Shown here: positions 52,015 to 61,027 of the stretch, piece after piece | How the letters are laid out: each line of letters starts with the position of its first letter | How positions within the stretch are numbered: position 1 is the first letter of the stretch | NCBI GenBank assembly: GCA_016786705.1 | Contig: JAEUVV010000010.1 | Location: forward strand, 124,001-188,000 | From: Taibaiella sp. | GTDB lineage: Bacteria; Bacteroidota; Bacteroidia; Chitinophagales; Chitinophagaceae | Direction of reading: 5' to 3' | Length of the DNA stretch: 64,000 nucleotides | The notes under the pieces: model-generated | The model's input: the letters and a program-made list of their open reading frames with translations, nothing else | Database searches by the model: none | Told to the model about the DNA's origin: nothing | Made by a program: the position numbers and the translations under genes

Positions 52015-52714
52015 TAAAAACGGTACAGGCATATAATCCGGCGGTTTCGGTCCTTAACCGGTTATTGCCGAAACTGACTGCCTTAAACCCGGCGGCTAAA
52101 CTCATAGTGATCTCTTCGCCTGTAAAATCGCCTTCAGGGCCTACGAGTACCAAAGTACTCTTACCCGTTTCCAGGGCATTCCAATAGGGATTACGCTCCT
52201 GTTCTGATTCACAATGCGCTATAAATTTCTGCGGAAATATTGTATCAGAAGCGACCAGCAATTTAGCTAAAGGTTGTGCTTCATGCAATTGCGGCAGGTA
52301 TACCTGCTGGGATTGCAACATTGCCGATACCAGTATATTATTCAAGCGCTCCGGGTTGATCTTATCTTTTTCTCCTCTTTTGGTAAAAACCGGGAAAATA
52401 TGGCTGATGCCCATCTCCGTAGATTTTTCCAGCAGCCATTCGTTACGGCTTTTGTTTTTAGTAAAGGCGATGGCCAGGCCGAATTGCGCAGCAGTTGCCG
52501 CTACTTTTTCAATAGTCTGCACCTCAACCTGTGTACGCTTTCTTGACGCACTAATAATTCTTGCAGTTGCACTCAAACCGCTTCCATTTGTCAATAGCAG
52601 CTCTGCCCCTTCTTTCATGCGCAATACCTGCGTACAATGATGAGAAGCTTCCTCGTCAAGCTGGAAAGCCCCTGTCTTTTCTTCTAATTGTTGCTGATAA
52701 AAATAAGGTAACAT
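51995..52714 (-). CDS. rsmE: 16S rRNA m3U1498 methyltransferase RsmE
   Basis: The 239-aa protein has the N-terminal PUA-like region (HHCTQVLRMKEGAELLLTNGSG) and the SPOUT knot with VLVGPEGDFTGEEI and SFGNNRLRTETAGLYA, the RsmE signature. It methylates N3 of U1498 of 16S rRNA. It has normal length. The 3' end overlaps the DUF4159 gene start. The lipoprotein gene lies 13 nt downstream of its start on the other side. Confidence 0.95.
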   Translation of the reverse strand: MLPYFYQQQLEEKTGAFQLDEEASHHCTQVLRMKEGAELLLTNGSGLSATARIISASRKRTQVEVQTIEKVAATAAQFGLAIAFTKNKSRNEWLLEKSTEMGISHIFPVFTKRGEKDKINPERLNNILVSAMLQSQQVYLPQLHEAQPLAKLLVASDTIFPQKFIAHCESEQERNPYWNALETGKSTLVLVGPEGDFTGEEITMSLAAGFKAVSFGNNRLRTETAGLYACTVFNAKNYG

Positions 52715-52727
52715 TAAATTGCTTTAG

Positions 52728-53297
52728 CTAACGAAATTCATACGTGACGGTGAGGTTTTTCTCTTTTGAAAAAATACCCTTTTCCGTTTCCTGCACTATA
52801 ACTTTCTTCCCGACATAGTAAGATAACTTTTGTTGCTTCTGCCGCAACAGGCCATCATCATTCGTTTCGGCATACACGACATCTATCTTCCCGGAAATAT
52901 TATCGTAATTGATATCCAGCCGCTGTACAAACAGGTTTGGATCTTTAGCGGTATAGGTCATTGTAGACATCTCTAAAAAGTTGTCATCAAAATTTTTATA
53001 CTCATATTGGTTATAGAAAGACGGATTGCTGATATCCGCGGCCCCGAATACTTTGTAAACCGTTGCCCAGTCTATATCTGCTATCGGTATAAATGCAGAA
53101 TCTATCTTACCGTTCAAATCGACGGTCTTTTTGATTACAACCGGGTCCAGCTTCCTGACATTATATTGATCAATCAGGAATTGGTTCATGGACCAGTAAG
53201 AGGTGTCCGGGTCATATTCTTTATCCGGTTTCGGATTACAAGCTGCCAGGAGCAGCATACCTATAATGAATGAGGTGAAATAAGTGCTAAAATTCAT
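52728..53297 (-). CDS. Hypothetical lipoprotein
   Basis: The 189-aa product has a lipoprotein signal with lipobox LLAAC (Cys20) after FIIGML. The mature part is beta-strand rich (VKKTVDLNGKIDSAFI, LFVQRLDINYDNISGKIDVVYAETND, QETEKGIFSKEKNLTVTYEF) without an identified domain. It lies 13 nt upstream of rsmE on the same strand, so it is likely co-transcribed with rsmE and the DUF4159 gene. Confidence 0.75.
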   Translation of the reverse strand: MNFSTYFTSFIIGMLLLAACNPKPDKEYDPDTSYWSMNQFLIDQYNVRKLDPVVIKKTVDLNGKIDSAFIPIADIDWATVYKVFGAADISNPSFYNQYEYKNFDDNFLEMSTMTYTAKDPNLFVQRLDINYDNISGKIDVVYAETNDDGLLRQKQQKLSYYVGKKVIVQETEKGIFSKEKNLTVTYEFR

Positions 53298-53394
53298 GTC
53301 GTTTATTAAAACAATGAAGCGAATTTAGCAAAATTTCCAGCTATTGATGTAACTTTTGCAGGTTTAGACCGTCTAATTGCAAAAATTTCTTAAG

Positions 53395-54129
53395 ATGAAG
53401 CCCTTTTTTCTTTTTTTACTTTGTTCGCTTATAACATTTGGTGCTTTCGCACAAAGATCAAACCGCAGCACTTTACATTTCCGGCTTAGCGACGGGCAGC
53501 CACTTGTCGTCACGATTAACGACCGGGATTATAAAAAGGTGAATACACGGATCACGATTGCCGATATACCCGGGAGAAGGCAATATGTAAAAGTTTACCG
53601 GTTTCGGCCTTACGCGGACGGTAATGGCGGCAAAGCAGAGCTGATCTACAGCGGTACCATTAAAATAGCACCGGGCTCTGTATATGATTGTATTGTAGAC
53701 CTGAAAAGCAGGAAACTATTGGTTAAAGACCTGGGCGCTGGCGGCAGCCCGGCACAGCCCGCTTATATGCCACCACCGCCACCACCTGTACCTGATGCCA
53801 GTAATGATGTAGCGATTGACCACAGCTCCGATAATTTAAATATGGATGCCCGCCTGCTCCGGTTGCAGCAAAACATTAGCAATACCAAAGAGGACAGTAA
53901 AAAGCTGGCGGCCGCTAAAAATTATGTTGCTACAAACGGTACCAGTACTGCAGAGCTCAAAACTATTGCTTCCTGGATTATGTTTGATGATAACAAAATG
54001 GAACTGTTAAAATCTTCTTATAACAGTATAAGGGATAAACAAAACTTTGCTAACCTCAAAGAAGTATTTACTATGCCTGAAGCACAAAAGGAGTTTACAC
54101 AATATGCAGCGGGCTTGAGTGAGAAGTAA
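53395..54129 (+). CDS. DUF4476 domain protein
   Basis: From ATG 53395 ([16 protein letters not shown]) the product is 244 aa; an upstream TTG start six codons earlier is less likely. A signal peptide ends near AFAQ. A beta-rich N-terminal part ([20 protein letters not shown]) is followed by a proline run (PPPPPPVP) and the C-terminal DUF4476 helical domain ([47 protein letters not shown]). Exported; the role is unknown. A GTGAGAA minisatellite starts exactly at its stop codon. Confidence 0.85.
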   Translation: MKPFFLFLLCSLITFGAFAQRSNRSTLHFRLSDGQPLVVTINDRDYKKVNTRITIADIPGRRQYVKVYRFRPYADGNGGKAELIYSGTIKIAPGSVYDCIVDLKSRKLLVKDLGAGGSPAQPAYMPPPPPPVPDASNDVAIDHSSDNLNMDARLLRLQQNISNTKEDSKKLAAAKNYVATNGTSTAELKTIASWIMFDDNKMELLKSSYNSIRDKQNFANLKEVFTMPEAQKEFTQYAAGLSEK

Positions 54130-54228
54130 AAAGTGAGAAGTGAGAAGTGAGAAGTGAGAAGTGAGAAGTAAAAAGTGAGATGTGAGAAGTAAAAAGTAAA
54201 AAGTGAGATGTGAGAAGTGAGAAGTGAT
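54113..54228. repeat. Heptamer minisatellite (GTGAGAA/GTAAAAA)
   Basis: From the last codons of the DUF4476 gene onward, GTGAGAA and its variants GTAAAAA and GTGAGAT run in tandem for about 105 bp with little interruption. The period is 7 bp. As 7 is not a multiple of 3, length change would not keep a reading frame, but the block lies after the stop. Confidence 0.85.
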
Positions 54229-54318
54229 GATTAATTGTAAATTGTTAATGATGAATGGTTAATGGATGCTGGAAGTGAATGATTGTTCGGTCTAACTAAT
54301 AATTTACAATTAACCATA
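54228..54318. repeat. TAATGGTTAATTGT-type palindrome next to the minisatellite
   Basis: TTAATTGTAAATTGTTA (from 54231) and TAATAATTTACAATTAA (54298-54314) are near-complementary arms around ~50 nt containing GAATGGTTAATGG. It belongs to the same palindrome type as 4867-4993 and 26712-26773. Confidence 0.6.
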
Positions 54319-54396
54319 CGATTAATGATCAACCATTATATTTAACATTATCCCGTAAAAGAATTGATTAATTTTAGGGATAAACAAAACAAAATC

Positions 54397-54696
54397 ATGT
54401 CATTTAAAGAAACATTTAATATCAACGGGGAACAGTTATTGCAAAAGATCAAGGAACTGATCAAAGATGGCAATGTAACCAAGATCAGCATTGCGGACAA
54501 AAACGATAAAGAGTTTATGAGCTTCCCGGTAAACGTTGGGTTACTTGGTCTTGTATTCGCCCCCATCCTGGCTGCAGTAGGTGCATTGGCCGCACTTGTC
54601 ACCGATTGTAAAATAACAGTAGAACGCAGCGCTCCGGCGGGTGAGGCTACCGAAAATAGAGAACCGGCACAGGAAGAACCCGGTGCCGGTGTTTAA
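54397..54696 (+). CDS. DUF4342-like small membrane protein
   Basis: From ATG 54397 (MSFKETFNINGEQLLQKIKEL) the product is 99 aa. IKELIKDGNVTKISIADKNDKEFMSFPVNVGLLG, then one hydrophobic helix (VFAPILAAVGALAALV) and KITVER, resemble DUF4342 as I know it. The last 20 residues are acidic and proline-rich. It probably sits in the inner membrane, with an unknown function. It converges with the flavoprotein gene; a long hairpin separates them. Confidence 0.75.
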   Translation: MSFKETFNINGEQLLQKIKELIKDGNVTKISIADKNDKEFMSFPVNVGLLGLVFAPILAAVGALAALVTDCKITVERSAPAGEATENREPAQEEPGAGV

Positions 54697-54717
54697 GCTA
54701 AAATAAATGTATAAATA

Positions 54718-54752
54718 CAGTGCAAAAATATATCCCTTATATTTTTGCACTG
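54718..54752. terminator. Bidirectional terminator overlapping the flavoprotein stop codon
   Basis: CAGTGCAAAAATAT (54718-54731) and ATATTTTTGCACTG (54739-54752) form a perfect 14-bp stem with a 7-nt loop. The minus-strand gene stops at 54737-54739, inside the loop and arm, so the right arm codes for its last residues. Confidence 0.8.
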
Positions 54753-55960
54753 ATTGTTTTTGCGGCTATCCAGGCCGTGGTCCAGGCATTCTGGAAATTG
54801 AAACCGCCGGTGACCCCGTCAATATTCAATAATTCCCCTGCAAAGTATAGGCCTTCGTGGTATTTGCTCTGCATGGTCTGGCTATCTACCCCGGACAATT
54901 CTATACCGCCCGCAGTAACAAACTCTTCTTTAAAAGTTGTTTTGCCACTTACCTTCATTTCCAGCGCAGTCACGTTTTTCGCCAGCTTATTAAGCTGTTT
55001 GGCAGGCAAATCTACCCATTTCTGCGTTTCTTCTATCTGGGAGAAAAGCAATAAGAGATTCCATAAGCGCTGTGGGATCGGCAAGCCGGTTATGTTACTC
55101 AATTTCTGATGCGGATGCTCCTGCTTATAGGTCATCAGGTGCTGCCGGAAACTCTCTTCATTATAATTGGCCAGCCAGTTTACCTGCACCTGGAAATTGT
55201 AGTTCATCGCTGCCAGTTGCAATGCGCCATAGGCGCTGGTTTTTAAAATACCCGGGCCGCTTAATCCCCAATGGGTAATCAATACCGGGCCTGACTCCTG
55301 TAATTTAGTGCCTGATATCTTCACGGTACCTTCGGGAACGGATAAACCCATCAAATCGGTTATCGGGTTACGGGGAATATTAAAGGTAAATAGTGAGGGC
55401 ACAGGTGCGGCAATCTCATGACCCAGGTGCTGCAACCAGTCGAACATCTCTAATTTTGGGAAACCGCCGGAGGCAATCACCAATTGATCGGCATGGATAT
55501 CCTGGTGTCCTTTGATATGGAGGGTAAAGCCCTGCTCTTTGGGAACAATATCATATACATGCTGCCCCAGCCTTATGTCAACCCCATTTCTCGCCACCGC
55601 CCGGGTCAATACATCGATCACCGACTGGCTATCATCCGTAACCGGGAACATCCGGTTATCGGCTTCGACTTTCAGCTTCAAGCCGCGCTCTGCAAACCAG
55701 GCTATCGTATCGGGTACAAAAAAACGGTGGAAGGTTTTTTTTACAAATTTCTCTCCGCGGGGATATTTTTTGGACATAGCAGCGATGCTGTCGGAGTTAT
55801 GCGTCACATTGCAACGCCCGCCGCCGCTGATGCGCACTTTACTCAGGCATTTCTGGCTGCGCTCCAGCAGGATAATTTTTGTGCCGCCCGTCTTGACAAT
55901 ATTGGCCGCACAAAAGAACCCGGCCGCGCCGCCCCCTACTATAACTATTGTTTGTCCCAT
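54737..55960 (-). CDS. NAD(P)/FAD-dependent oxidoreductase, HI0933/YhiN (BaiN) family
   Basis: The 407-aa product starts with the FAD-binding motif TIVIVGGGAAGFFCAANIV and a nearby GGGRCNVTHNS, the signature of the HI0933-like family. VIASGGFPKLEMFDWLQHLGHEIAAPVPSLFTF and the C-terminal VTAGGIELSGVDSQTMQSKYHEGLYFAGELLNIDGVTGGFNFQNAW complete it. The physiological substrate is not established in this family. It lies 9 nt behind hemL on the same strand, so the two are co-transcribed. Confidence 0.92.
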   Translation of the reverse strand: MGQTIVIVGGGAAGFFCAANIVKTGGTKIILLERSQKCLSKVRISGGGRCNVTHNSDSIAAMSKKYPRGEKFVKKTFHRFFVPDTIAWFAERGLKLKVEADNRMFPVTDDSQSVIDVLTRAVARNGVDIRLGQHVYDIVPKEQGFTLHIKGHQDIHADQLVIASGGFPKLEMFDWLQHLGHEIAAPVPSLFTFNIPRNPITDLMGLSVPEGTVKISGTKLQESGPVLITHWGLSGPGILKTSAYGALQLAAMNYNFQVQVNWLANYNEESFRQHLMTYKQEHPHQKLSNITGLPIPQRLWNLLLLFSQIEETQKWVDLPAKQLNKLAKNVTALEMKVSGKTTFKEEFVTAGGIELSGVDSQTMQSKYHEGLYFAGELLNIDGVTGGFNFQNAWTTAWIAAKTISAKI

Positions 55961-55969
55961 ATTTTCAGC

Positions 55970-57271
55970 TTATCGTCCTCCTGTAATGGCTTCCAGGCTT
56001 GATTTTGCTGCAGCTATAGTTTCATCCAGGTCTGTATAAGTCAGGGCATTGTTCAGGAACCAGGATTCAAAAGCTGATGGCGGCAGGTAAATACCCCGTT
56101 TCAGCATTTCATGGAAAAACCGGTTGAAGCGGGACAGGTCCGCAGCAGCCGCACTGGCAAAGTCGGTAACGGCTTGTGCCGAGAAATGAACACTGATCAT
56201 ACTGCCTCGCTGGTTGATCACATAAGGAACACCGGATTCAGACAGTACTTTATCCAATCCATCTCTTAAATAAATAGTTTTTGCCTCCAGTTCTTTATAG
56301 ATACCGGGATCGGCCTTTAATTCTTTCAATAAAGCGATACCGGCTGCCATTGCCAGCGGGTTACCGCTTAATGTACCCGCCTGGTACACATTTCCCAGGG
56401 GAGCGATATGCTCCATAATTTCTTTTTTACCGCCAAAAGCACCAACAGGCATACCGGCACCGATCACTTTACCGTAACAAACCAGGTCGGCATCAATGTC
56501 CAGGATTTCCTGTGCGCCGCCGGAAGCCATGCGGAAACCGGTCATTACCTCATCAAAGATCAATACGATACCATTTTCGGTACAGATTTTTCTTAAACCT
56601 TCAATAAAGCCTTCCTTTGGCAGGATACAGCCCATGTTACCGGCAATAGGTTCTATAATGATAGCCGCTATCTCCTCTTTATGATCGGCTACCAGTTGTT
56701 CTACTGCAGCCAGGTCATTATACGGAGCCGTTAAGGTATCCTGCGCATTGGCAGCCGTTACGCCCGGCACTGCCTGGATATTGAAAGTAGCCAGGCCAGA
56801 ACCCGCTTTTACCAGGAACATATCGGCATGTCCGTGATAGCAACCTTCGAACTTAATGAATTTATTACGCCCGGTATAGCCGCGGGCCAGGCGGATCGCC
56901 GACATACAGGCTTCGGTACCGCTGTTGACCATCCTTACCAGGTCTACATTGCGGGTCATGGATTTGATCAGCTCTGCCATTTCTATTTCCAGCAAAGTAG
57001 GAGCGCCAAAGGAAGTAGAATCTTCCGCTTTTTGCTGGATCGCTGAGATTACCGGCTGGTGGGCATGCCCCAGGATCATAGGGCCCCAGGAAGCGATATA
57101 ATCAATATACTTTTGCCCGTCTTCATCATAGAGGTAAGCGCCTTTTGCTTTCGCGACAAAAACCGGCGTACCGCCAACTGATTTAAATGCCCGTACCGGG
57201 GAGTTCACACCGCCGGGGATACTTTGTTGCGCACGTTCAAACAGGGATTTAGAGGACGTATATTCGTACAT
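55970..57271 (-). CDS. hemL: Glutamate-1-semialdehyde 2,1-aminomutase
   Basis: The 433-aa PLP enzyme converts glutamate-1-semialdehyde to 5-aminolevulinate in C5-type haem synthesis. It shows [76 protein letters not shown] and the lysine region [18 protein letters not shown]. Length is normal. No other hem gene is nearby. A hairpin terminator lies upstream and serves the neighbouring sdaA. Confidence 0.97.
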   Translation of the reverse strand: MYEYTSSKSLFERAQQSIPGGVNSPVRAFKSVGGTPVFVAKAKGAYLYDEDGQKYIDYIASWGPMILGHAHQPVISAIQQKAEDSTSFGAPTLLEIEMAELIKSMTRNVDLVRMVNSGTEACMSAIRLARGYTGRNKFIKFEGCYHGHADMFLVKAGSGLATFNIQAVPGVTAANAQDTLTAPYNDLAAVEQLVADHKEEIAAIIIEPIAGNMGCILPKEGFIEGLRKICTENGIVLIFDEVMTGFRMASGGAQEILDIDADLVCYGKVIGAGMPVGAFGGKKEIMEHIAPLGNVYQAGTLSGNPLAMAAGIALLKELKADPGIYKELEAKTIYLRDGLDKVLSESGVPYVINQRGSMISVHFSAQAVTDFASAAAADLSRFNRFFHEMLKRGIYLPPSAFESWFLNNALTYTDLDETIAAAKSSLEAITGGR

Positions 57272-57308
57272 TTTTTATGATTTTTTTATTGCCGACAAAA
57301 GTACATAT

Positions 57309-57340
57309 AAAAAAATCACCTTTCCCAGGTGATTTTTTTA
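57309..57340 (-). terminator. Terminator of sdaA
   Basis: AAAAAATCACCT and AGGTGATTTTTT pair around TTCCC with A/T runs on both sides. It lies between the sdaA stop (57385) and the hemL start (57271), both on the minus strand. Confidence 0.85.
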
Positions 57341-57384
57341 TTATAAGTCCGGGACTACCGGACGCTGTTGCTACATCTTTTTAA

Positions 57385-58815
57385 CTAACATTCCGGCAAT
57401 GCCAACGATACGTTGGTAGCCAGGCCTCCGTCAGCGGTTTCCTTATATTTATGATTCATGTCCAGGGCGGTTTCCCACATCGTCTTTACAACATTATCGA
57501 GCGATACTTTAGCATTATCAGGATTACTTTGTAATGCCAGTTGGGAGGCGGTGATCGCTTTGATCGCACCCATAGTATTCCGTTCAATACAAGGCACCTG
57601 TACCAGCCCCGCAACAGGGTCGCAGGTAAGGCCCAGGTGATGCTCCATGGCGATTTCCGCAGCCATCATACACTGGCGGGCGCTACCGCCCAGCATTTCG
57701 GTCAATGCCGCCGCCGCCATAGCGGAAGATACGCCGATCTCGGCCTGGCAGCCGCCCATAGCTGCCGAAATGGTAGCTCCTTTTTTGAAAATCGAGCCTA
57801 TCTCTGAAGCACATAACAGGAAATGATAGATCTTATCTTCATCATCCCCGTTGCAAAAAGTAATATAGTACATCAATACTGCCGGGATCACTCCCGCGGC
57901 ACCATTAGTAGGAGCGGTCACTACCCTGCTGAACGAAGCATTTTCTTCGTTAACTGCCAGGGCGAAGCAGCTTACCCAGTCTAAAATATAAAGAAAGGTT
58001 GAAGGTTGCGCTTTGATATGCTCCAACCATTGTTCGTAATTATCGTAGGCTTTATCTTTTAACAAACGCTTATTTAACCGAGCTGCCCTACGGCTCACAT
58101 TCAGCCCGCCGGGTAAGGTACCTTCGATATGACAACCCCGGTAAATACAATTGCGCATAGTGTCCCAGATGCGCATAACGCCGGCCTTTGTTTCAGCTTC
58201 AGTACGCCAGGCATGTTCATTTTCCTGTACTATTTCAGAAATGCTCAACCCGGTTTTGATACACCAGTGTAACAGATCATTGGCGTTATCAACCGGGAAA
58301 GCCAGTTCTACCTCCCGGCTACCATTATTGCTTTGTCCTTCCTGTACAACGAAACCGCCGCCTATAGAATAATAGGTATCCGCGATCTGCTCTCCGTTCT
58401 TAAAAGTACACAAAAAGGTCATGCCGTTAGGATGGAAAGGAAGACTTTCCTCCATCATAAAAATGACATCTTCTTTGGGTTGAAAAGGAACGATATGCTC
58501 TTGTCCTAATAGTATCTGTCCTTTAACCGCAATGTCGTCAATGGTGGAATAGATAAGGTTGACATCAAAAGTGACCGGGTCTGCCCCGAAAAGGCCGAGA
58601 ATTACCGCTACATCAGTACCATGGCCTACCCCGGTCTTTGCTAAAGAGCCATACAGGAGGCATTGCACTTTTTCCACCAGCTCCAGGCCCGGGCTTGTCC
58701 TCAATTTATCTAAAAATTGTAAAGCCGCTCTCCAGGGGCCTAAAGTATGTGAAGAACTGGGACCTACCCCAATCTTAAACATATCAAATACTGAAATATT
58801 CTCTCTGCTGCTCAA
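57385..58815 (-). CDS. sdaA: L-serine ammonia-lyase (iron-sulfur type)
   Basis: The product is about 476 aa from a TTG at 58815 ([27 protein letters not shown]). No in-frame ATG lies before the conserved N-terminus, and the longer frame from 58866 would run through the promoter. Alpha- and beta-domain features follow: [15 protein letters not shown], then [37 protein letters not shown] and [16 protein letters not shown], whose cysteines bind the 4Fe-4S cluster. It deaminates serine to pyruvate and ammonia in the cytoplasm. Single-chain form of normal length. Confidence 0.92.
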   Translation of the reverse strand: MSSRENISVFDMFKIGVGPSSSHTLGPWRAALQFLDKLRTSPGLELVEKVQCLLYGSLAKTGVGHGTDVAVILGLFGADPVTFDVNLIYSTIDDIAVKGQILLGQEHIVPFQPKEDVIFMMEESLPFHPNGMTFLCTFKNGEQIADTYYSIGGGFVVQEGQSNNGSREVELAFPVDNANDLLHWCIKTGLSISEIVQENEHAWRTEAETKAGVMRIWDTMRNCIYRGCHIEGTLPGGLNVSRRAARLNKRLLKDKAYDNYEQWLEHIKAQPSTFLYILDWVSCFALAVNEENASFSRVVTAPTNGAAGVIPAVLMYYITFCNGDDEDKIYHFLLCASEIGSIFKKGATISAAMGGCQAEIGVSSAMAAAALTEMLGGSARQCMMAAEIAMEHHLGLTCDPVAGLVQVPCIERNTMGAIKAITASQLALQSNPDNAKVSLDNVVKTMWETALDMNHKYKETADGGLATNVSLALPEC

Positions 58816-58834
58816 AATTTTATATTTACAGAGC

Positions 58835-58866
58835 CAAAAATAGGTAAAGTTAGGGACAATAAACAA
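58835..58866 (-). promoter_or_regulatory. Candidate sdaA promoter
   Basis: On the minus strand TTG (58866-58864), a 21-nt spacer and TATTTTTG (58842-58835) fit the Bacteroidota consensus. Transcription would start near 58829, just ahead of the TTG start proposed for sdaA. Confidence 0.6.
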
Positions 58867-58900
58867 TCAGGAACAGCCCAGATCTATTAAGCTTATGATA

Positions 58901-58936
58901 AAAACCGGCCATTCTTTTTGGGGAGAATGGCCGGTG
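58901..58936 (-). terminator. Terminator of the type A T9SS gene
   Basis: ACCGGCCATTCT (58904-58915) and AGAATGGCCGGT (58924-58935) form a 12-bp stem; on the minus strand TTTTT follows. It begins about 33 nt past the stop codon. Confidence 0.9.
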
Positions 58937-58967
58937 CATTAACAGATAGGGAAAACCCAACACTGGT

Positions 58968-60842
58968 TTACTTCTTTACAAATGGATAAGTGCCTATACG
59001 GGTACCTTTTTTATCGGTAAAATGAATCATGTAAGTACTGGCAGGTAAAGACTCAATGTTTATTTTATTACTACCCCTATCAAGCGCCGCCTGCTGTAGC
59101 ATCCTGCCCTCTAAAGAAATGACCTGGATTTTTACGGCAGCAGGTACTTCTATATTCAGCTGCTCCGCAGCCGGGTTAGGAAATACTTTAACCTGGTTTA
59201 TAAATGCCGCATGCTCTTTAACACTTACCAGCTGTGACAGATTATAGTCTGCTGAGCTTACAGTACAATCACCACCGGTAACCGTTACCGAGTAAATAGC
59301 CAGGATAGTGGTTTCATAAGTAGCATCGGTGGCCCCGGCAATTGCCGTACCATTACGGAACCATTGATAGGTAGCAAAAGGTCCGCCGCTTACCGATAAA
59401 ATATAGTTACCATTATTAGCCTGGTGGGTCACAACAGGCTCCAGGTGATTAACATCAATGGTTATGCTTTCGCAGCTGCTGGAGCAACCGTTCACCGCTT
59501 TTACATAATAGGTCGTTGTAGCCGCAGGTATTACCTCCATTGAGGTACCGGTACCTATAGCGGTGCCATTGCAAGCTCCTGTTGTCCATTCCCATTCTGT
59601 TGCCGTACCCAGGCTGCCGGCTACGGTAAGCATAACAGTATCTCCGAAACAAACGGTATTAGCAGAAGCGGTCACACTTTCCAGCTTTTCACAAAGATCA
59701 TATTTAATGGTATAGTTGGGCCAGGGACCGGAATTTCCCGTTGGCGCGGCAGTATAAGAGCCATAAACAGTATTGGTCTTATCTATAGCCAAACCAACAC
59801 ATTTTGCCCGGTGTTGTGCTGCGGGCTGTACGCCCAATACCGACCAGGCGGCACCATCGTAGCGCATTACCGTCATATAATAGCTGCTGTCCAGATCAGT
59901 GTAGGCGACAATTGGTTGATCATCCTTACCTAATGCCATTACCCCGTACCGGTATTGGTTAGCATAACTGGACTCACCCACCTGGCTTACCGTAAAGCCG
60001 GCCGGGCCTATATTTACCCAATCGGTACCATTAAATTCTTTTACAGACATTTTTTGAATGGAGCTCGCGTCAGAATAGCCTGTTACCGGTGTGCCATCGG
60101 ACTTCAGTTCCAGGGAGAGATTTTTAGTACTGGAAGTGGTAACATTACTACCCACCAGCGCCCAGCTATTATTGATAAATTTCTTAACGTTTACCCAGCC
60201 GCCCAAACTTGCATCCGTATAAGCGCAATAAACATTGCCGGCAGCATCGACTTCCACCTGGGTGATTCCTGCTTCGCCGGTGGACATGGGCGTCCCTACC
60301 ATCTGCCAGGCAGTACCGTCAAATTTCATTACACTCGCTTTGCCATTGACTCCTGTAGCATAGTTGACAAAAGATACATAAGGCAGGTTATCCGGTCCGA
60401 AAGCGAGATCAGGCAAAGCGCTGTTACCCGGTGTAAACTTGGCAACACCTACATTCACCCAGGCAGTTCCGTCAAACTTCTTCAGGGTAAGCTTGGTGGA
60501 ACCGGCCGATCCATCCCGAAACAGGACATGCGGCACATTAGCCCTGTCGACCTTCATAACGATATATAATGAACTCCCGTCAGAAGGGTTTGTTCCAACG
60601 GGTTCCCAATTGGTGCCATTAAATTTTTTGACCTTAAGTTTGGAACCATCAGTAATATCTGAATATGCCACGAAAGGTACGTTGTTAGTATCAACCGCTA
60701 TAGAAGAATAGTCACTGCTACTGTTTACCAGACCATCATTAGGGCCCAAGCCCTGCCAGGGCGCCTGGGCATACAAGACGCTTCCCGTACTGCATAAAAT
60801 CGCGGACAAAAGTCCCTGGAATAAAATTTTGTTCATTTTCAT
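58968..60842 (-). CDS. Secreted protein with T9SS type A sorting domain
   Basis: The 624-aa product has a signal peptide (KILFQGLLSAILCSTGSVLYA). Residues ~40-380 hold repeats with FNGTNWEPVG, FDGTAWVNVG, FDGTAWQMVG, FNGTDWVNIG and YDGAAWSVLG, about 50 aa apart, probably blades of a beta-propeller. A region with Ig-like cysteine motifs (CFGDTVMLTV, GACNGTAIGTG) follows, then the type A C-terminus (VKVFPNPAAEQLNIEVP ... VISLEGRMLQQ ... LPASTYMIHF). It should be exported by the type IX system; the ligand is unknown. It is monocistronic. Confidence 0.9.
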   Translation of the reverse strand: MKMNKILFQGLLSAILCSTGSVLYAQAPWQGLGPNDGLVNSSSDYSSIAVDTNNVPFVAYSDITDGSKLKVKKFNGTNWEPVGTNPSDGSSLYIVMKVDRANVPHVLFRDGSAGSTKLTLKKFDGTAWVNVGVAKFTPGNSALPDLAFGPDNLPYVSFVNYATGVNGKASVMKFDGTAWQMVGTPMSTGEAGITQVEVDAAGNVYCAYTDASLGGWVNVKKFINNSWALVGSNVTTSSTKNLSLELKSDGTPVTGYSDASSIQKMSVKEFNGTDWVNIGPAGFTVSQVGESSYANQYRYGVMALGKDDQPIVAYTDLDSSYYMTVMRYDGAAWSVLGVQPAAQHRAKCVGLAIDKTNTVYGSYTAAPTGNSGPWPNYTIKYDLCEKLESVTASANTVCFGDTVMLTVAGSLGTATEWEWTTGACNGTAIGTGTSMEVIPAATTTYYVKAVNGCSSSCESITIDVNHLEPVVTHQANNGNYILSVSGGPFATYQWFRNGTAIAGATDATYETTILAIYSVTVTGGDCTVSSADYNLSQLVSVKEHAAFINQVKVFPNPAAEQLNIEVPAAVKIQVISLEGRMLQQAALDRGSNKINIESLPASTYMIHFTDKKGTRIGTYPFVKK

Positions 60843-61027
60843 TTTGTTTAAATTATTTAGGGTTAATCATTACATTTCATAAGTGCCAACAAAAAAAGCA
60901 GCAATCATTTTCATTTTTGCTGGTTCGAAATAATTAAATATGCTACTTAATTTAAAATCTATTTTAAAATAATTGTCAATTACGAAATTGTTATTATTTT
61001 CACCCATATCACTAAAGGAATTCTCCC

